In this document: piece by piece, positions 29,951 to 37,737 of the stretch
Position numbering within the stretch: position 1 is the first letter of the stretch
Layout: the number at the start of each line of letters is the position of its first letter
Source of the DNA: a virus
Length of the DNA stretch: 38,220 nt
Strand: one strand, 5' to 3'
IMG/VR virus record: IMGVR_UViG_3300048837_002355
Coordinates: 1 to 38,220 of that record
Program-made: the position numbers and the translations under genes
Notes under the pieces: model-generated
The model's database searches: none
Seen by the model: only the letters and a program-made list of their open reading frames with translations
What the model was told of the DNA's origin: nothing

Positions 29951-30433
29951 ATGACATCCCACATCACCCATCTGGAGCACCGGCTCAGCCCGCATTTCAC
30001 GCTGGCCGAGCTCACGGTGAGCAACAGCGCGGCGCGCGCTGGGCTGCGCAATTTGCCGGTGGGCGACGCGCTGGACAACCTGGCCCGTCTGGCCGCCACG
30101 CTGGAGCAGGTGCGCGCGCTGCTGTTCAATGCGCCCATCCTGGTCAGCTCGGGCTACCGCAGCCCTGCCGTCAATTCGCTGATCGGCGGCGCCCTCACCA
30201 GCGCCCACATGCGCGGCCTGGCGGCCGATTTCATCGCCCCCAAGTACGGCCGGCCCAAGGCCATCGCCGAGGCCATCCGCGATTCGTCCATTGCCTTCGA
30301 CCAGCTCATCTTCGAAGGCGCCTGGGTGCACCTGGGCCTGGCCGAAGCCGCTGCCCAGCCGCGCCGCCAGGTGCTCACCGCGCAGTTTCGCGGCGCTGGA
30401 CAAAAGACCCGCTATCTGGCAGGCATCGTATGA
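29951..30433 (+). CDS. Endolysin, peptidase M15 family
   Basis: A 160-residue M15-type peptidase that should cut peptide bonds in murein for host lysis. The zinc ligands are visible: His86 and Asp93 in SAHMRGLAADF and His127 in WVHLG, preceded by LVSSGYRSPAVNSLIGG. There is no signal peptide, so it needs the holin encoded next (ATGA overlap). ATG 29951 is preferred over 29942 because it has the 33-nt spacing to the late motif found at the other late blocks. Confidence 0.92.
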   Translation: MTSHITHLEHRLSPHFTLAELTVSNSAARAGLRNLPVGDALDNLARLAATLEQVRALLFNAPILVSSGYRSPAVNSLIGGALTSAHMRGLAADFIAPKYGRPKAIAEAIRDSSIAFDQLIFEGAWVHLGLAEAAAQPRRQVLTAQFRGAGQKTRYLAGIV

Positions 30434-30843
30434 AGCGCCTGCCCAGTTTGATTCCCGATTGGCGGCTGGCGTGGCGGTTTGCCAGCGTGCAGGCCGCGGT
30501 GTTGTTGGCGCTGCTGAGCGGCCTGCAGGCCGAGGTGTTGCCGCTGGTGGTGCCGCTGTTTGCGCCGGACGTCTGGCCCTGGGTCTCGGGTGGTTTGGCG
30601 CTTGCGGTGGTGGTGTTGCGCCTGGTGGCGCAGCCCGCGCTGCAGCCCGATCGGCAGGCCTTGGCCGCGCCGCTGTTTGAAAACCACGAAGACCTTCAAG
30701 GCCAGGCGCAGCCCGAGCCTGATGCCCACAGCCGCCCGGCCGACTTGCCGCCTCGAACGGGCGCAGCCCTGCTGTTGGGCCTTGGCGTTTTCATTGTGGC
30801 GATGGCCTGCACGGCCTGGGTGTTGACGGGGTGGGCGCGTTGA
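30430..30843 (+). CDS. Holin-like membrane protein
   Basis: A 137-residue protein with membrane segments near residues 17-37 (FASVQAAVLLALLSGLQAEV), 48-67 (WPWVSGGLALAVVVLRLVAQ) and 110-133 (ALLLGLGVFIVAMACTAWVL). The start KRLPSLIPDWRLAWRF is typical of holins in Burkholderiales phages. Position between endolysin and Rz, with ATGA overlap, supports a holin role. Confidence 0.8.
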   Translation: MKRLPSLIPDWRLAWRFASVQAAVLLALLSGLQAEVLPLVVPLFAPDVWPWVSGGLALAVVVLRLVAQPALQPDRQALAAPLFENHEDLQGQAQPEPDAHSRPADLPPRTGAALLLGLGVFIVAMACTAWVLTGWAR

Positions 30844-30848
30844 GCCCG

Positions 30849-31397
30849 ATGGCTTTGCTTGGGCGCTTTGTGCCCGGCCAGCTCGGCGTGCTGGTGGTGG
30901 CGATGGCCGTGGCCTTTGCGGTGGGCGGCTGGGCTGGCTGGCGCCAGGGCCGCGCACCGCTGCAAACCGAGATCGCCGACCTCAAGGCCGGCCACGCTGC
31001 CCAGGCCCTGCTGGCCCAGCTGGCCAGCGCGCGCCGCTTGCGAGAAGCCCAGGCGCAGAGCGATGCCCTGGCCGCGCAGCTGGGCGACCAGCTCGCCGCC
31101 AACGACCAACTCACCCAGGAGAAAACCCATGCTCTCAAGACCGCCACGGCTGGCCGCGCTTGCCTGTCTGATCGCGCTCTACGGCTGCTCGACGGTGCCC
31201 CCGGCATCACCGTTGCCAGCCCTTCTCGATTGCCCCCGCCCCAGCCCGGAGCTGCTGCGCCCGGTGCCCCCGTTGCCACCGATACCGACCTCGCTGGCTG
31301 GATCGTTCAAGCCGGGAATCGGTTTGAAGTTTGCCGCCAGCGGCTGGACGCGTTGATCGCCTTTCACACCCCGAGTGCCCCGAGCGCCGCCCCATGA
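30849..31397 (+). CDS. Rz: Inner-membrane spanin (Rz-like)
   Basis: A 182-residue protein with one N-terminal membrane anchor (LGVLVVAMAVAFAVGGWAGW) and a coiled-coil periplasmic part (LREAQAQSDALAAQLGDQLA). Rz-type spanins pair with Rz1 to fuse inner and outer membranes at lysis. The Rz1 gene is fully nested in its 3' half in another frame. ATG 30849 lies 6 bases after the holin stop. Confidence 0.85.
   Translation: MALLGRFVPGQLGVLVVAMAVAFAVGGWAGWRQGRAPLQTEIADLKAGHAAQALLAQLASARRLREAQAQSDALAAQLGDQLAANDQLTQEKTHALKTATAGRACLSDRALRLLDGAPGITVASPSRLPPPQPGAAAPGAPVATDTDLAGWIVQAGNRFEVCRQRLDALIAFHTPSAPSAAP
31129..31356 (+). CDS. Rz1: Outer-membrane spanin lipoprotein (Rz1-like), nested in Rz
   Basis: A 75-residue lipoprotein encoded in a different frame, entirely inside Rz. 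Signal: PRLAALACLIALYGC with lipobox LYGC (residues 17-20, Cys20). The mature part is Pro-rich (PPASPLPALLDCPRPSPELL), as usual for Rz1. AGGAG lies 7 nt before ATG 31129. Length and Pro content fit the family. Confidence 0.9.
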   Translation: MLSRPPRLAALACLIALYGCSTVPPASPLPALLDCPRPSPELLRPVPPLPPIPTSLAGSFKPGIGLKFAASGWTR

Positions 31398-31801
31398 ACA
31401 TGAGCACTTTCAGCCTTGAGCTTTGGCAGGTCATCCTGTTGGTGATCAGCATCACCGGAACCATGTGGGGGCTGGCGCGCAGCATGCTGGCCGTGCAGCT
31501 CAGCCACATCGACGGGCGCCTGGTGCAGCAAGACGCGACGCGCGAAAGCAACCACAAGTCGATGGTTTCGCGCCTGGAGGGCGTTGAGCAGATCAACCGC
31601 GAGGAGAGCGCGCAGTGGCAGCGCGTGGAGCGCGAGTTGATGGGCCTGAAGGCGGAGTTGCCGCTGAGCTATGTGCGCCGCGAAGACTACATCCGCGGCC
31701 AAAGTGTGCTGGAGGCCAAGCTCGACGGCCTGGCCACCAAGATCGAAAACGCGCAGCTGCGCAGCAGTTTCCAGCAGTCCCACCCCGGAGTCCCCCGATG
31801 A
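31394..31801 (+). CDS. DUF2730-like membrane and coiled-coil protein
   Basis: A 135-residue protein starting with ATGA overlap on Rz. It has an N-terminal membrane segment (LELWQVILLVISITGTMWGL) followed by a long charged helical region (INREESAQWQRVERELMGLK). This layout fits DUF2730 / Mu gp25-like proteins found between lysis and packaging genes. Role unknown. Confidence 0.8.
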   Translation: MNMSTFSLELWQVILLVISITGTMWGLARSMLAVQLSHIDGRLVQQDATRESNHKSMVSRLEGVEQINREESAQWQRVERELMGLKAELPLSYVRREDYIRGQSVLEAKLDGLATKIENAQLRSSFQQSHPGVPR

Positions 31802-32118
31802 GCCTCGAATCTTTGCCCGACCTGGCCCGTTTGCGCCGCGAGGCGCTGCGCTGGCTGATCTTGCTCACGCTCAACAACGCGCGCCCGCTGGGCTGCCCGG
31901 AAGGCCCGATTCTGAGCGTGGCGCAAACGCAGTACCCGGACGCCTCGCCCATGGAGCTGCGGGTGAACCTGGGCTATCTGGCCGACCGCGACCTGGTGCT
32001 GCTGACCAAAAGCCCGCACGGCCCCTGGCACGCGCAGCTCACGCGCCACGGGGTGGACGTGGCCGAGTACACGATCGACGTAGAGCCGGGCATTGGACGC
32101 CCGGCTCGTTACTGGTAG
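31798..32118 (+). CDS. Mu gp26-like winged-helix protein
   Basis: A 106-residue protein with ATGA overlap. Pattern LARLRREALRWLILLTLNNA, EGPILSVAQTQYPDASPMEL, VNLGYLADRDLVLLTKSPHG, WHAQLTRHGVDVAEYTIDVE is a winged helix similar to ArsR-like phage proteins before the small terminase (Mu gp26 position). It may bind DNA in packaging or be structural. Confidence 0.8.
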   Translation: MSLESLPDLARLRREALRWLILLTLNNARPLGCPEGPILSVAQTQYPDASPMELRVNLGYLADRDLVLLTKSPHGPWHAQLTRHGVDVAEYTIDVEPGIGRPARYW

Positions 32119-32126
32119 GCCCGCGA

Positions 32127-32699
32127 ATGGCCCGCAAAAGTTCGGTGGCACGGCTGCCACCCGAGATCAAAGCGCACATCGAAGCGATGCTCGCCAGCGG
32201 CGCGCAAACGCTCGATGAGCTGATTGCCGACCTGCGCGAGCGCTTTCCCGTCCAGGCCCGAGCGGGCGAGCTGCCCAGCCGCAGCGCCGTTGGCCGCTAT
32301 GGCCAAAAGCTGGAGCGCCGCCTGAGCGCCATTCGCGCCAGCACCGAAGCGGCCAAGCTGATCCAGGCGCAGGCCGGCGACGACAAGGACGCGCGCAGCG
32401 AGGCGCTGACAGCGCTGATTCAAACCGAGCTGTTCGAGGCCATCCTGAGCCTGCAAGAAGCCGACGACCCCGATCTGGACCCGGGCGAGCGGGTGAGCAT
32501 GCTCAGCAGCGCGGCCAAGAACATCGCCACCTTGACCAGATCCAGCGTGAACTTGAAGCAGTTCCAGGCGAAGGTGGAAAAAGACGCCAGGGAGAGCCTG
32601 CTGGCCGAGCAGCGCGCGAAGCTGGAAGCCATGCCGAACAAGGGCGGCGTGACTGCGGATACCAAGGCGGCGATTCGCGAAGCGCTGGGGATTGTTTGA
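32127..32699 (+). CDS. Small terminase subunit (Mu gp27-like, DUF3486)
   Basis: A 190-residue protein that recognises the phage end for headful packaging. DUF3486 hallmarks: SSVARLPPEIKAHIEAMLAS, TLDELIADLRERFPVQARAG, PSRSAVGRYGQKLERRLSAI. The coiled helical C-terminus has SLLAEQRAKLEAMPNKGG. ATG 32127. Confidence 0.92.
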   Translation: MARKSSVARLPPEIKAHIEAMLASGAQTLDELIADLRERFPVQARAGELPSRSAVGRYGQKLERRLSAIRASTEAAKLIQAQAGDDKDARSEALTALIQTELFEAILSLQEADDPDLDPGERVSMLSSAAKNIATLTRSSVNLKQFQAKVEKDARESLLAEQRAKLEAMPNKGGVTADTKAAIREALGIV

Positions 32700-32716
32700 C
32701 CCACTGAAAGACCACG

Positions 32717-33103
32717 ATGAATCAAGTTCAACAGACCGAGCAAGCCATCGTCAACGCTGGTGCCAACATGGCCCCGCGCGTGACGCCTGGCGACATTGAG
32801 GCATGCATCGTGCGCGAGCACTTTTTCAACGCAGCTGAGGCCGTGCTGTTTGCCCCGAACTCAAGCAATGTGGTTAGGGCCGACTACGTGCCAAGCGCTG
32901 AACCGCTGGCGCTGCTCACCTTCTGCGTGCTGACCTTGAAAAACGGCTTCACCGTCACCGGCGAGTCCGCCTGCGCCAGCCCGGCCAACTTCAACGCTGA
33001 GATCGGCCGCCGCATCGCCCGCGAGAACGCCGTGGCCAAGATTTGGCCGCTCATGGGCTACGAGCTGCGCAGCAAGCTGGCCACTGGCGGCACGGCATGG
33101 TGA
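32717..33103 (+). CDS. Phage gp49/66-family protein
   Basis: A 128-residue protein matching the phage gp49/gp66 family: RVTPGDIEACIVREHFFNAA, LALLTFCVLTLKNGFTVTGE, SACASPANFNAEIGRRIARE, NAVAKIWPLMGYELRSKLA. These small proteins occur in many unrelated phages and have no firm function. Its position between small and large terminase genes is unusual and may be a cargo insertion. Confidence 0.88.
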   Translation: MNQVQQTEQAIVNAGANMAPRVTPGDIEACIVREHFFNAAEAVLFAPNSSNVVRADYVPSAEPLALLTFCVLTLKNGFTVTGESACASPANFNAEIGRRIARENAVAKIWPLMGYELRSKLATGGTAW

Positions 33104-33213
33104 TCAAAGGCCGCGCCAAGTCCAAAAAGCGAGCTGCTGCGCTGCGCCGGCACATGGCTGAGTGCCCATTCACCAACCGATTGGGTCGCGCGCTTTGGCG
33201 CTCGCTGTTCTGA
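33097..33213 (+). CDS. Small basic ORF duplicating the terminase start
   Basis: A 38-residue basic frame starting MVIKGRAKSKKRAAALRRHM. Its first residues repeat the terminase start MILKGRAKC, and TCAAAGGCCGCGCCAAGT occurs in both (33105-33122 and 33221-33238). It overlaps the gp49 end by 7 bases. It may be a real small protein or a leftover of a duplication that made room for gp49/66. Confidence 0.5.
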   Translation: MVIKGRAKSKKRAAALRRHMAECPFTNRLGRALWRSLF

Positions 33214-33215
33214 CC

Positions 33216-34631
33216 ATGATCCTCAAAGGCCGCGCCAAGTGCATCCCCCGCGACCGAGATGCGGTGTTCCTGCCGTTTCAGTCGGCGTGGATCAAGGACG
33301 AGTCGCGCATCAAGCTGATGGAGAAAAGCCGCCAGATCGGCATCAGCTGGAGCACGGCCTACGGGGCCAATGAGCGGGCAGCGGCGCAGGGCGCGCGGTT
33401 CGACGAATGGGTGAGCAGCCGAGACGACATTCAGGCCCGGCTGTTCATTGAGGACTGCAAGCTGTGGGCCGGCGTGATGGGCCTGGCGGCGAAGGACTTG
33501 GGGCAGGTGGTGCTGGACGCGGACAAGCAGCAAAGCGCCTACGTGCTGCAGTTCGCCAGCGGCCGGCGCATTCACAGCATGAGCAGCAACCCGGACGCGC
33601 AAGCGGGCAAGCGGGGCAGCCGCGTGCTCGACGAGTTCGCGCTGCACAAAGACCAGCGCAAGCTGTGGGCGGTGGCTTACCCCGGCATCACCTGGGGCGG
33701 CAACATGGAAATTGTGAGCACCCACCGGGGCAGCAACAGCTTCTTCAACGGGCTGGTGCGCGAGGCCCGGTTTGGGCGCAACCCCAAGAAAATCAGCCTG
33801 CACCGCGTCACCCTGCAAGACGCGCTCGACCAGGGCTTTCTGTTCAAGCTGCAGCAGGCTTTGCCGGCTGACGCGGAGCAGCAGGCGATGGACGAGGCTC
33901 AATACTTCGACTTCATCAAATCGGGCACTGCGGACGCCGAGAGCTTCGACCAGGAATACCAGTGCATCGCCGCCGACGACGATGCGAAGTTCCTGGAATA
34001 CGGGCTGATCACGGCCTGCGAATACCCGGGCGGTACCGACTGGCAGCGCGGTCTGCAGGGGCCGTTTCAGGGCCGTCTGTTCGCGGGTGTGGACATCGGA
34101 CGCAAGAAGGACTTGACGGTGCTGTGGGTGTTCGAGCAGCTGGGCGATGTGCTGTACACGCGGCATGTGGAGTGCATGGAAAAAATGCGCAAAAGCGACC
34201 AGGAAAAGATGCTGTACCCGTGGTTCGAGATCTGCGACCGGGTGTGCATTGACAACACGGGCCTGGGCATTGGCTGGACGGACGACGCGCAGGACAAGTT
34301 CGGCGAAGCCCGGGTGGAGGGCGTGACGTTCACCGGACAGGTGAAGGAGGCGCTGGCCTACGGCATGAAGGGCGACATGGAGGACCGCAAGGCGCGTATC
34401 CCCGAAGACCCACACATCCGCGCCGACTTTCGCAAGCTGCAAAAAGTGACCACCGCGGCGGGAAACATTCGCTTTGTGGCCGAGGCCGACAGCAATGGCC
34501 ACGCCGACCGCTTCTGGGCGATGGCGCTGGCGCGCATGGCGGCCAGCAACCCGGCCGCACCGATTGAATTCATGAGCGGCGGGCCGCGCGAGAGCAGCAA
34601 CCGATTGGGAGATTTTGTGAATGGCTACTGA
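33216..34631 (+). CDS. Large terminase subunit (Mu gp28-like)
   Basis: A 471-residue packaging motor. Walker-A-like KSRQIGISWS (37-46); Walker B with LDEFALHK (Asp139, Glu140). The RNase-H-like nuclease domain opens GVDIGRKKDLTVLWV (Asp293) and continues CIDNTGLGIGWTDD and ADSNGHADRFWAMALA. Length suits Mu gp28-type terminases. ATG 33216 is chosen because the KGRAK start lies in the conserved frame. The portal gene overlaps the last 11 bases. Confidence 0.93.
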   Translation: MILKGRAKCIPRDRDAVFLPFQSAWIKDESRIKLMEKSRQIGISWSTAYGANERAAAQGARFDEWVSSRDDIQARLFIEDCKLWAGVMGLAAKDLGQVVLDADKQQSAYVLQFASGRRIHSMSSNPDAQAGKRGSRVLDEFALHKDQRKLWAVAYPGITWGGNMEIVSTHRGSNSFFNGLVREARFGRNPKKISLHRVTLQDALDQGFLFKLQQALPADAEQQAMDEAQYFDFIKSGTADAESFDQEYQCIAADDDAKFLEYGLITACEYPGGTDWQRGLQGPFQGRLFAGVDIGRKKDLTVLWVFEQLGDVLYTRHVECMEKMRKSDQEKMLYPWFEICDRVCIDNTGLGIGWTDDAQDKFGEARVEGVTFTGQVKEALAYGMKGDMEDRKARIPEDPHIRADFRKLQKVTTAAGNIRFVAEADSNGHADRFWAMALARMAASNPAAPIEFMSGGPRESSNRLGDFVNGY

Positions 34632-36234
34632 AATGCGCACCCTGCGCAAAACCAATCGACTGGCCGACACACCTGCCACCGCATTGGCCAATTTGCCCGC
34701 GCCCGAGATGGGCGCGGAATTCGCCAACCGGCTGCGCGACCCGTTCGAGCAGACCTACATGGGCGTGCTGCGCACCAACGACCCGCTGCTGATTGAGCGC
34801 GGCGCCGGTGGCGTGGAGCTCTACCGCGATTTGAAGCGCGATGGCAAGGTGTTCAGCGGGCTGCAAAAGCGCCAGCTCGCGCTCATTGGCAAACCGTTTC
34901 AGGTGGAGCCCATTGGCAAAGCATCGGCCAAAGGCAGCGCCGATGCGCTCACGCTCACCGAAATTCTCAAGGGCTTTTCGTTCGACCAGCTGTGTTCCGA
35001 TCTGCTGGAAGCGCTGCTGGCCGGGCACACGGTGGCCGAGATTGTGTGGACGCTGCGCGATGGCCTGGTGGTGCCTGCGCGAGCGCCCAAGCGGGCGCAG
35101 CGCCGGTTTGTGTTTGTGCAGGAAGACGCGAACAACCCGCCCCAGTTGCAGCTGCTCACGCGCGAGAACATGCTGACCGGTGTACCGGTGCCCGAGCGCA
35201 AATTCATCGTGCACCGCGTGAACCCGGAAGACGACAACCCCTACGGCACCGGTCTGGGCCTGCAGCTGTGGTGGCCGGTGTATTTCAAGCGCAAAGGTGT
35301 TGTGGCTTGGAACAAATTGAACGACCGTTTTGGTAGCCCAACGCCCCACGGCAAATACCCGCGCAACGCCAGCCCGAAGGAAAAAAACACGCTGGTGGAC
35401 GCGCTGCGCGCGATGAGCAACGACGGTTATCTGGCCACGCCCGAAGGCATGGAAATCGCGCTGCTGGAAAGCAAGCTGAGCGGCAATGTGACCACCCAGG
35501 AGCAGCTGGTGCGTTACATGGACGAGTGGATCGCCGAGGTGCTGACCGGGCAGGAACCCGCGGGCAAAGGCGGCGGCGCGCTGGCCGCGTCTGCGATCGA
35601 GCGCCAGAACGTGCGCCAAGATTTGACGCAGGCCGACAGCGATCTGCTGAGCGAAACCTTGAATGCCACGCTGATTCAGTGGATCTGCGAATTCAACGGT
35701 TTCGAGCCGTGCCAGGTGTACCGCCAGGTGAAGGAAGAGGAAGACCTCAAGGCCACCGCCGAGACCGACAAACTCATTCACGAAATGGGCTATGAGCTGG
35801 ACGCGGACACGCTGCGCGCGAAGTACGGCGAGGGCTGGACCAAGCGGGCGGTGGTGGTCAATTCGGCCAGTGTGGCCGGTTTGGCTGGGGCTGCTGCGCC
35901 AGCTGCTGCATCACCCGCCGAGTCATCCGCCGAGTCACCCGCCAGCTTCGCCGAGGCACCCAATCCGCGCGCCGCCAGCGGCGACGCGATGGACGATCTG
36001 GTGGCCCAGGAGCTGGCCGACTGGCAGCCCCTGGTGGAGCCGCTCACCCAGCCGCTGCAGCGCTTTCTGGAAGCCGCCGCCGCGCAAGGCCTGAGCGCAG
36101 CCGAGGTGATGGAACGCCTGCCGGCGATGCTGGCCGAAATGGACTCCAGCGCACTCACCGACTCGCTCACCCGCACCGCGTTTGCCGCGGCTGCTGGCGG
36201 TGAGGCGGGCTGGAACGAGGCAGGCCAGGCATGA
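34621..36234 (+). CDS. Portal protein (Mu gp29-like, DUF935)
   Basis: A 537-residue portal through which DNA enters and leaves the capsid. DUF935 landmarks: FANRLRDPFEQTYMGVLRTN, VELYRDLKRDGKVFSGLQKR, LCSDLLEALLAGHTVAEIVW, ENMLTGVPVPERKFIVHRVN, NPYGTGLGLQLWWPVYFKRK. The Ala/Ser-rich stretch ~420-450 (SPAESSAESPASFAEAP) is a linker. It overlaps the terminase and MuF genes. Confidence 0.93.
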   Translation: MATEMRTLRKTNRLADTPATALANLPAPEMGAEFANRLRDPFEQTYMGVLRTNDPLLIERGAGGVELYRDLKRDGKVFSGLQKRQLALIGKPFQVEPIGKASAKGSADALTLTEILKGFSFDQLCSDLLEALLAGHTVAEIVWTLRDGLVVPARAPKRAQRRFVFVQEDANNPPQLQLLTRENMLTGVPVPERKFIVHRVNPEDDNPYGTGLGLQLWWPVYFKRKGVVAWNKLNDRFGSPTPHGKYPRNASPKEKNTLVDALRAMSNDGYLATPEGMEIALLESKLSGNVTTQEQLVRYMDEWIAEVLTGQEPAGKGGGALAASAIERQNVRQDLTQADSDLLSETLNATLIQWICEFNGFEPCQVYRQVKEEEDLKATAETDKLIHEMGYELDADTLRAKYGEGWTKRAVVVNSASVAGLAGAAAPAAASPAESSAESPASFAEAPNPRAASGDAMDDLVAQELADWQPLVEPLTQPLQRFLEAAAAQGLSAAEVMERLPAMLAEMDSSALTDSLTRTAFAAAAGGEAGWNEAGQA

Positions 36235-37604
36235 GCGCAGCCAGCGAGTTTGCCCAGCTCGCGCGGGTCAAGCCGGCCGAGGCGATTGCCTTCATGGAAG
36301 GCCGCAAGCTGTCAACCGAGACCGGCTACTACAGCGATCTGTGGCGCGCCGAGCACGAGCGGGCGTTCACGATCAGCCGCCTGACCCGCGCCGATCTGCT
36401 GGAGCGGGTGCAGGAAAGCCTGAGCCAGTCGGTGGCGGGCGACCTGAGGCGGCGCGACTGGCTGCGCGAGACCCGAGCGCTGCTCCAAAAAGAAGGCATG
36501 TGGGGCACGCTGGAGGTGGCCGACCCGCTGACCGGTGAGATCAAGAAGACCACCTTCAACGAGGCGCGCCTGCGCCTGATCCACGACACCAACGTGCGCC
36601 AGGCGCTGGCCGCCGGGCAGTGGCAGCGCATGCTGCGCAACCAGGCGCGGTATCCCTACGCGCGCTATGTGAGCATGGATGACAGCCGCGTGCGCGCCGA
36701 CCACCGCGCCTGGCACAACACCGTGCTGCCCATCACCCACCCGTGGTGGTCCACCCACCGACCGCCCAACGGCTACCACTGCCGCTGCCGCGTGGTGGCG
36801 CTCACGCAGGCCCAGTTCGATCGCGGCTACAGCGAGTCACGCCCCGGGGCCGAGACGGAGGAGGCCGCGCCCCTGGTGCGCGAGCCGTTCAAAACCCAGC
36901 CGCCACCCGAGAAGCTGGTGGACTGGCGCAACCCGCGCACCGGCGAGGTCCAGAAAATCCCCAAGGGCATCGACCCGGGGTTCGACTACAACCCCGGAAC
37001 CTCAGGGGCCAGCAAAGCATTCGAAGAGATGGTCCAGAAGAAGCTGGCCAAGCTCTCGCCTGCGGTGCGCGCAGCGGCGCTGGGGGCCGGTATCCGGCCG
37101 CCGACGATTGCCAAGGAAGTGCCGGGGCAGAACGATTGGAAGAGCCTGGGCCTGGCAGACCTGCGGACCATGCAGCCGCGAGGCAGCACGCCCGAGCTGC
37201 TGCCTCGTGCTACCGACGCCGACGGCGCCTTGGACGCGCTGCGCGAGGCGCTGGCGGTCCCGGCTGGCGGTCTGAGGTTGGTGCAAACGCCGGTGGGGAA
37301 CGTCGCGATCCTGGATCAGCTGCTGGCGCACGTGGTGGACAAGCGCATTGATGGCCGAGAGCGCTTCGGCCGCTTCATCATCCCCACGCTGAGCAACCCT
37401 GATGAGGTCTGGAGCACCGTCTACGACGACGACACCACACGTCGGCGCTTCATCAAGCTGTTCTCAGGCGCCAAGTACGACATCCTGGTCATCGTGCGCG
37501 AGCTGGCCGATGGCAGCGTGCTGTGGAATGTGATGAACCGGGAGCGTGGGGGCATGAACGCCCTGCGCGTTGGCACGCCGGTGTATCGGCGTGACGGGGA
37601 GTGA
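36231..37604 (+). CDS. MuF minor head protein with C-terminal PBECR-like nuclease domain
   Basis: A 457-residue protein. Residues 1-225 form the MuF part, with FNEARLRLIHDTNVRQALAA, TVLPITHPWWSTHRPPNG and the conserved YHCRCRV (His183, Cys184, Cys186). A linker follows (RNPRTGEVQKIPKGIDPGF). Residues ~345-457 look like a phage-Barnase-EndoU-ColicinE5/D-RelE (PBECR) nuclease: LAHVVDKRIDGRERF (His367), PDEVW (390-394), then RRRFIKLFSGAKYDILVIV, WNVMNRERGG. MuF-toxin fusions are known as virion-carried effectors. The PBECR subtype is uncertain. Confidence 0.85.
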   Translation: MSAASEFAQLARVKPAEAIAFMEGRKLSTETGYYSDLWRAEHERAFTISRLTRADLLERVQESLSQSVAGDLRRRDWLRETRALLQKEGMWGTLEVADPLTGEIKKTTFNEARLRLIHDTNVRQALAAGQWQRMLRNQARYPYARYVSMDDSRVRADHRAWHNTVLPITHPWWSTHRPPNGYHCRCRVVALTQAQFDRGYSESRPGAETEEAAPLVREPFKTQPPPEKLVDWRNPRTGEVQKIPKGIDPGFDYNPGTSGASKAFEEMVQKKLAKLSPAVRAAALGAGIRPPTIAKEVPGQNDWKSLGLADLRTMQPRGSTPELLPRATDADGALDALREALAVPAGGLRLVQTPVGNVAILDQLLAHVVDKRIDGRERFGRFIIPTLSNPDEVWSTVYDDDTTRRRFIKLFSGAKYDILVIVRELADGSVLWNVMNRERGGMNALRVGTPVYRRDGE

Positions 37605-37609
37605 GGGGT

Positions 37610-37712
37610 AGAACGTGGGGGCTCAAGCTCCCGAATCACCTGGCCGGACGGCGGGGTCAGCTTTCAGGCGGCTATCGGCTCCGGTGCCAGCCGCTTTCGC
37701 GCCCCACGTTCT
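37610..37712 (+). other. 103-nt structured element between MuF and gpG
   Basis: Bounded by an 11-bp perfect inverted repeat, AGAACGTGGGG (37610-37620) and CCCCACGTTCT (37702-37712). Inside, possible hairpins are 37640-37645 with 37655-37660 and 37668-37673 with 37689-37694. A further one (37618-37632) would compete with the closing stem. It occupies the only real gap in this tightly overlapping block. Might be an RNA element or a small inverted-repeat insertion. Confidence 0.55.
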
Positions 37713-37737
37713 GAGCCAATTTTAGGAGCTATCGGCC

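Noticed and set aside
29857-30429. Upstream extension of the holin frame
   Set aside because: Overlaps the endolysin in a shifted frame with Arg/Ala-rich shadow sequence; the ATGA start at 30430 begins the holin-like part.
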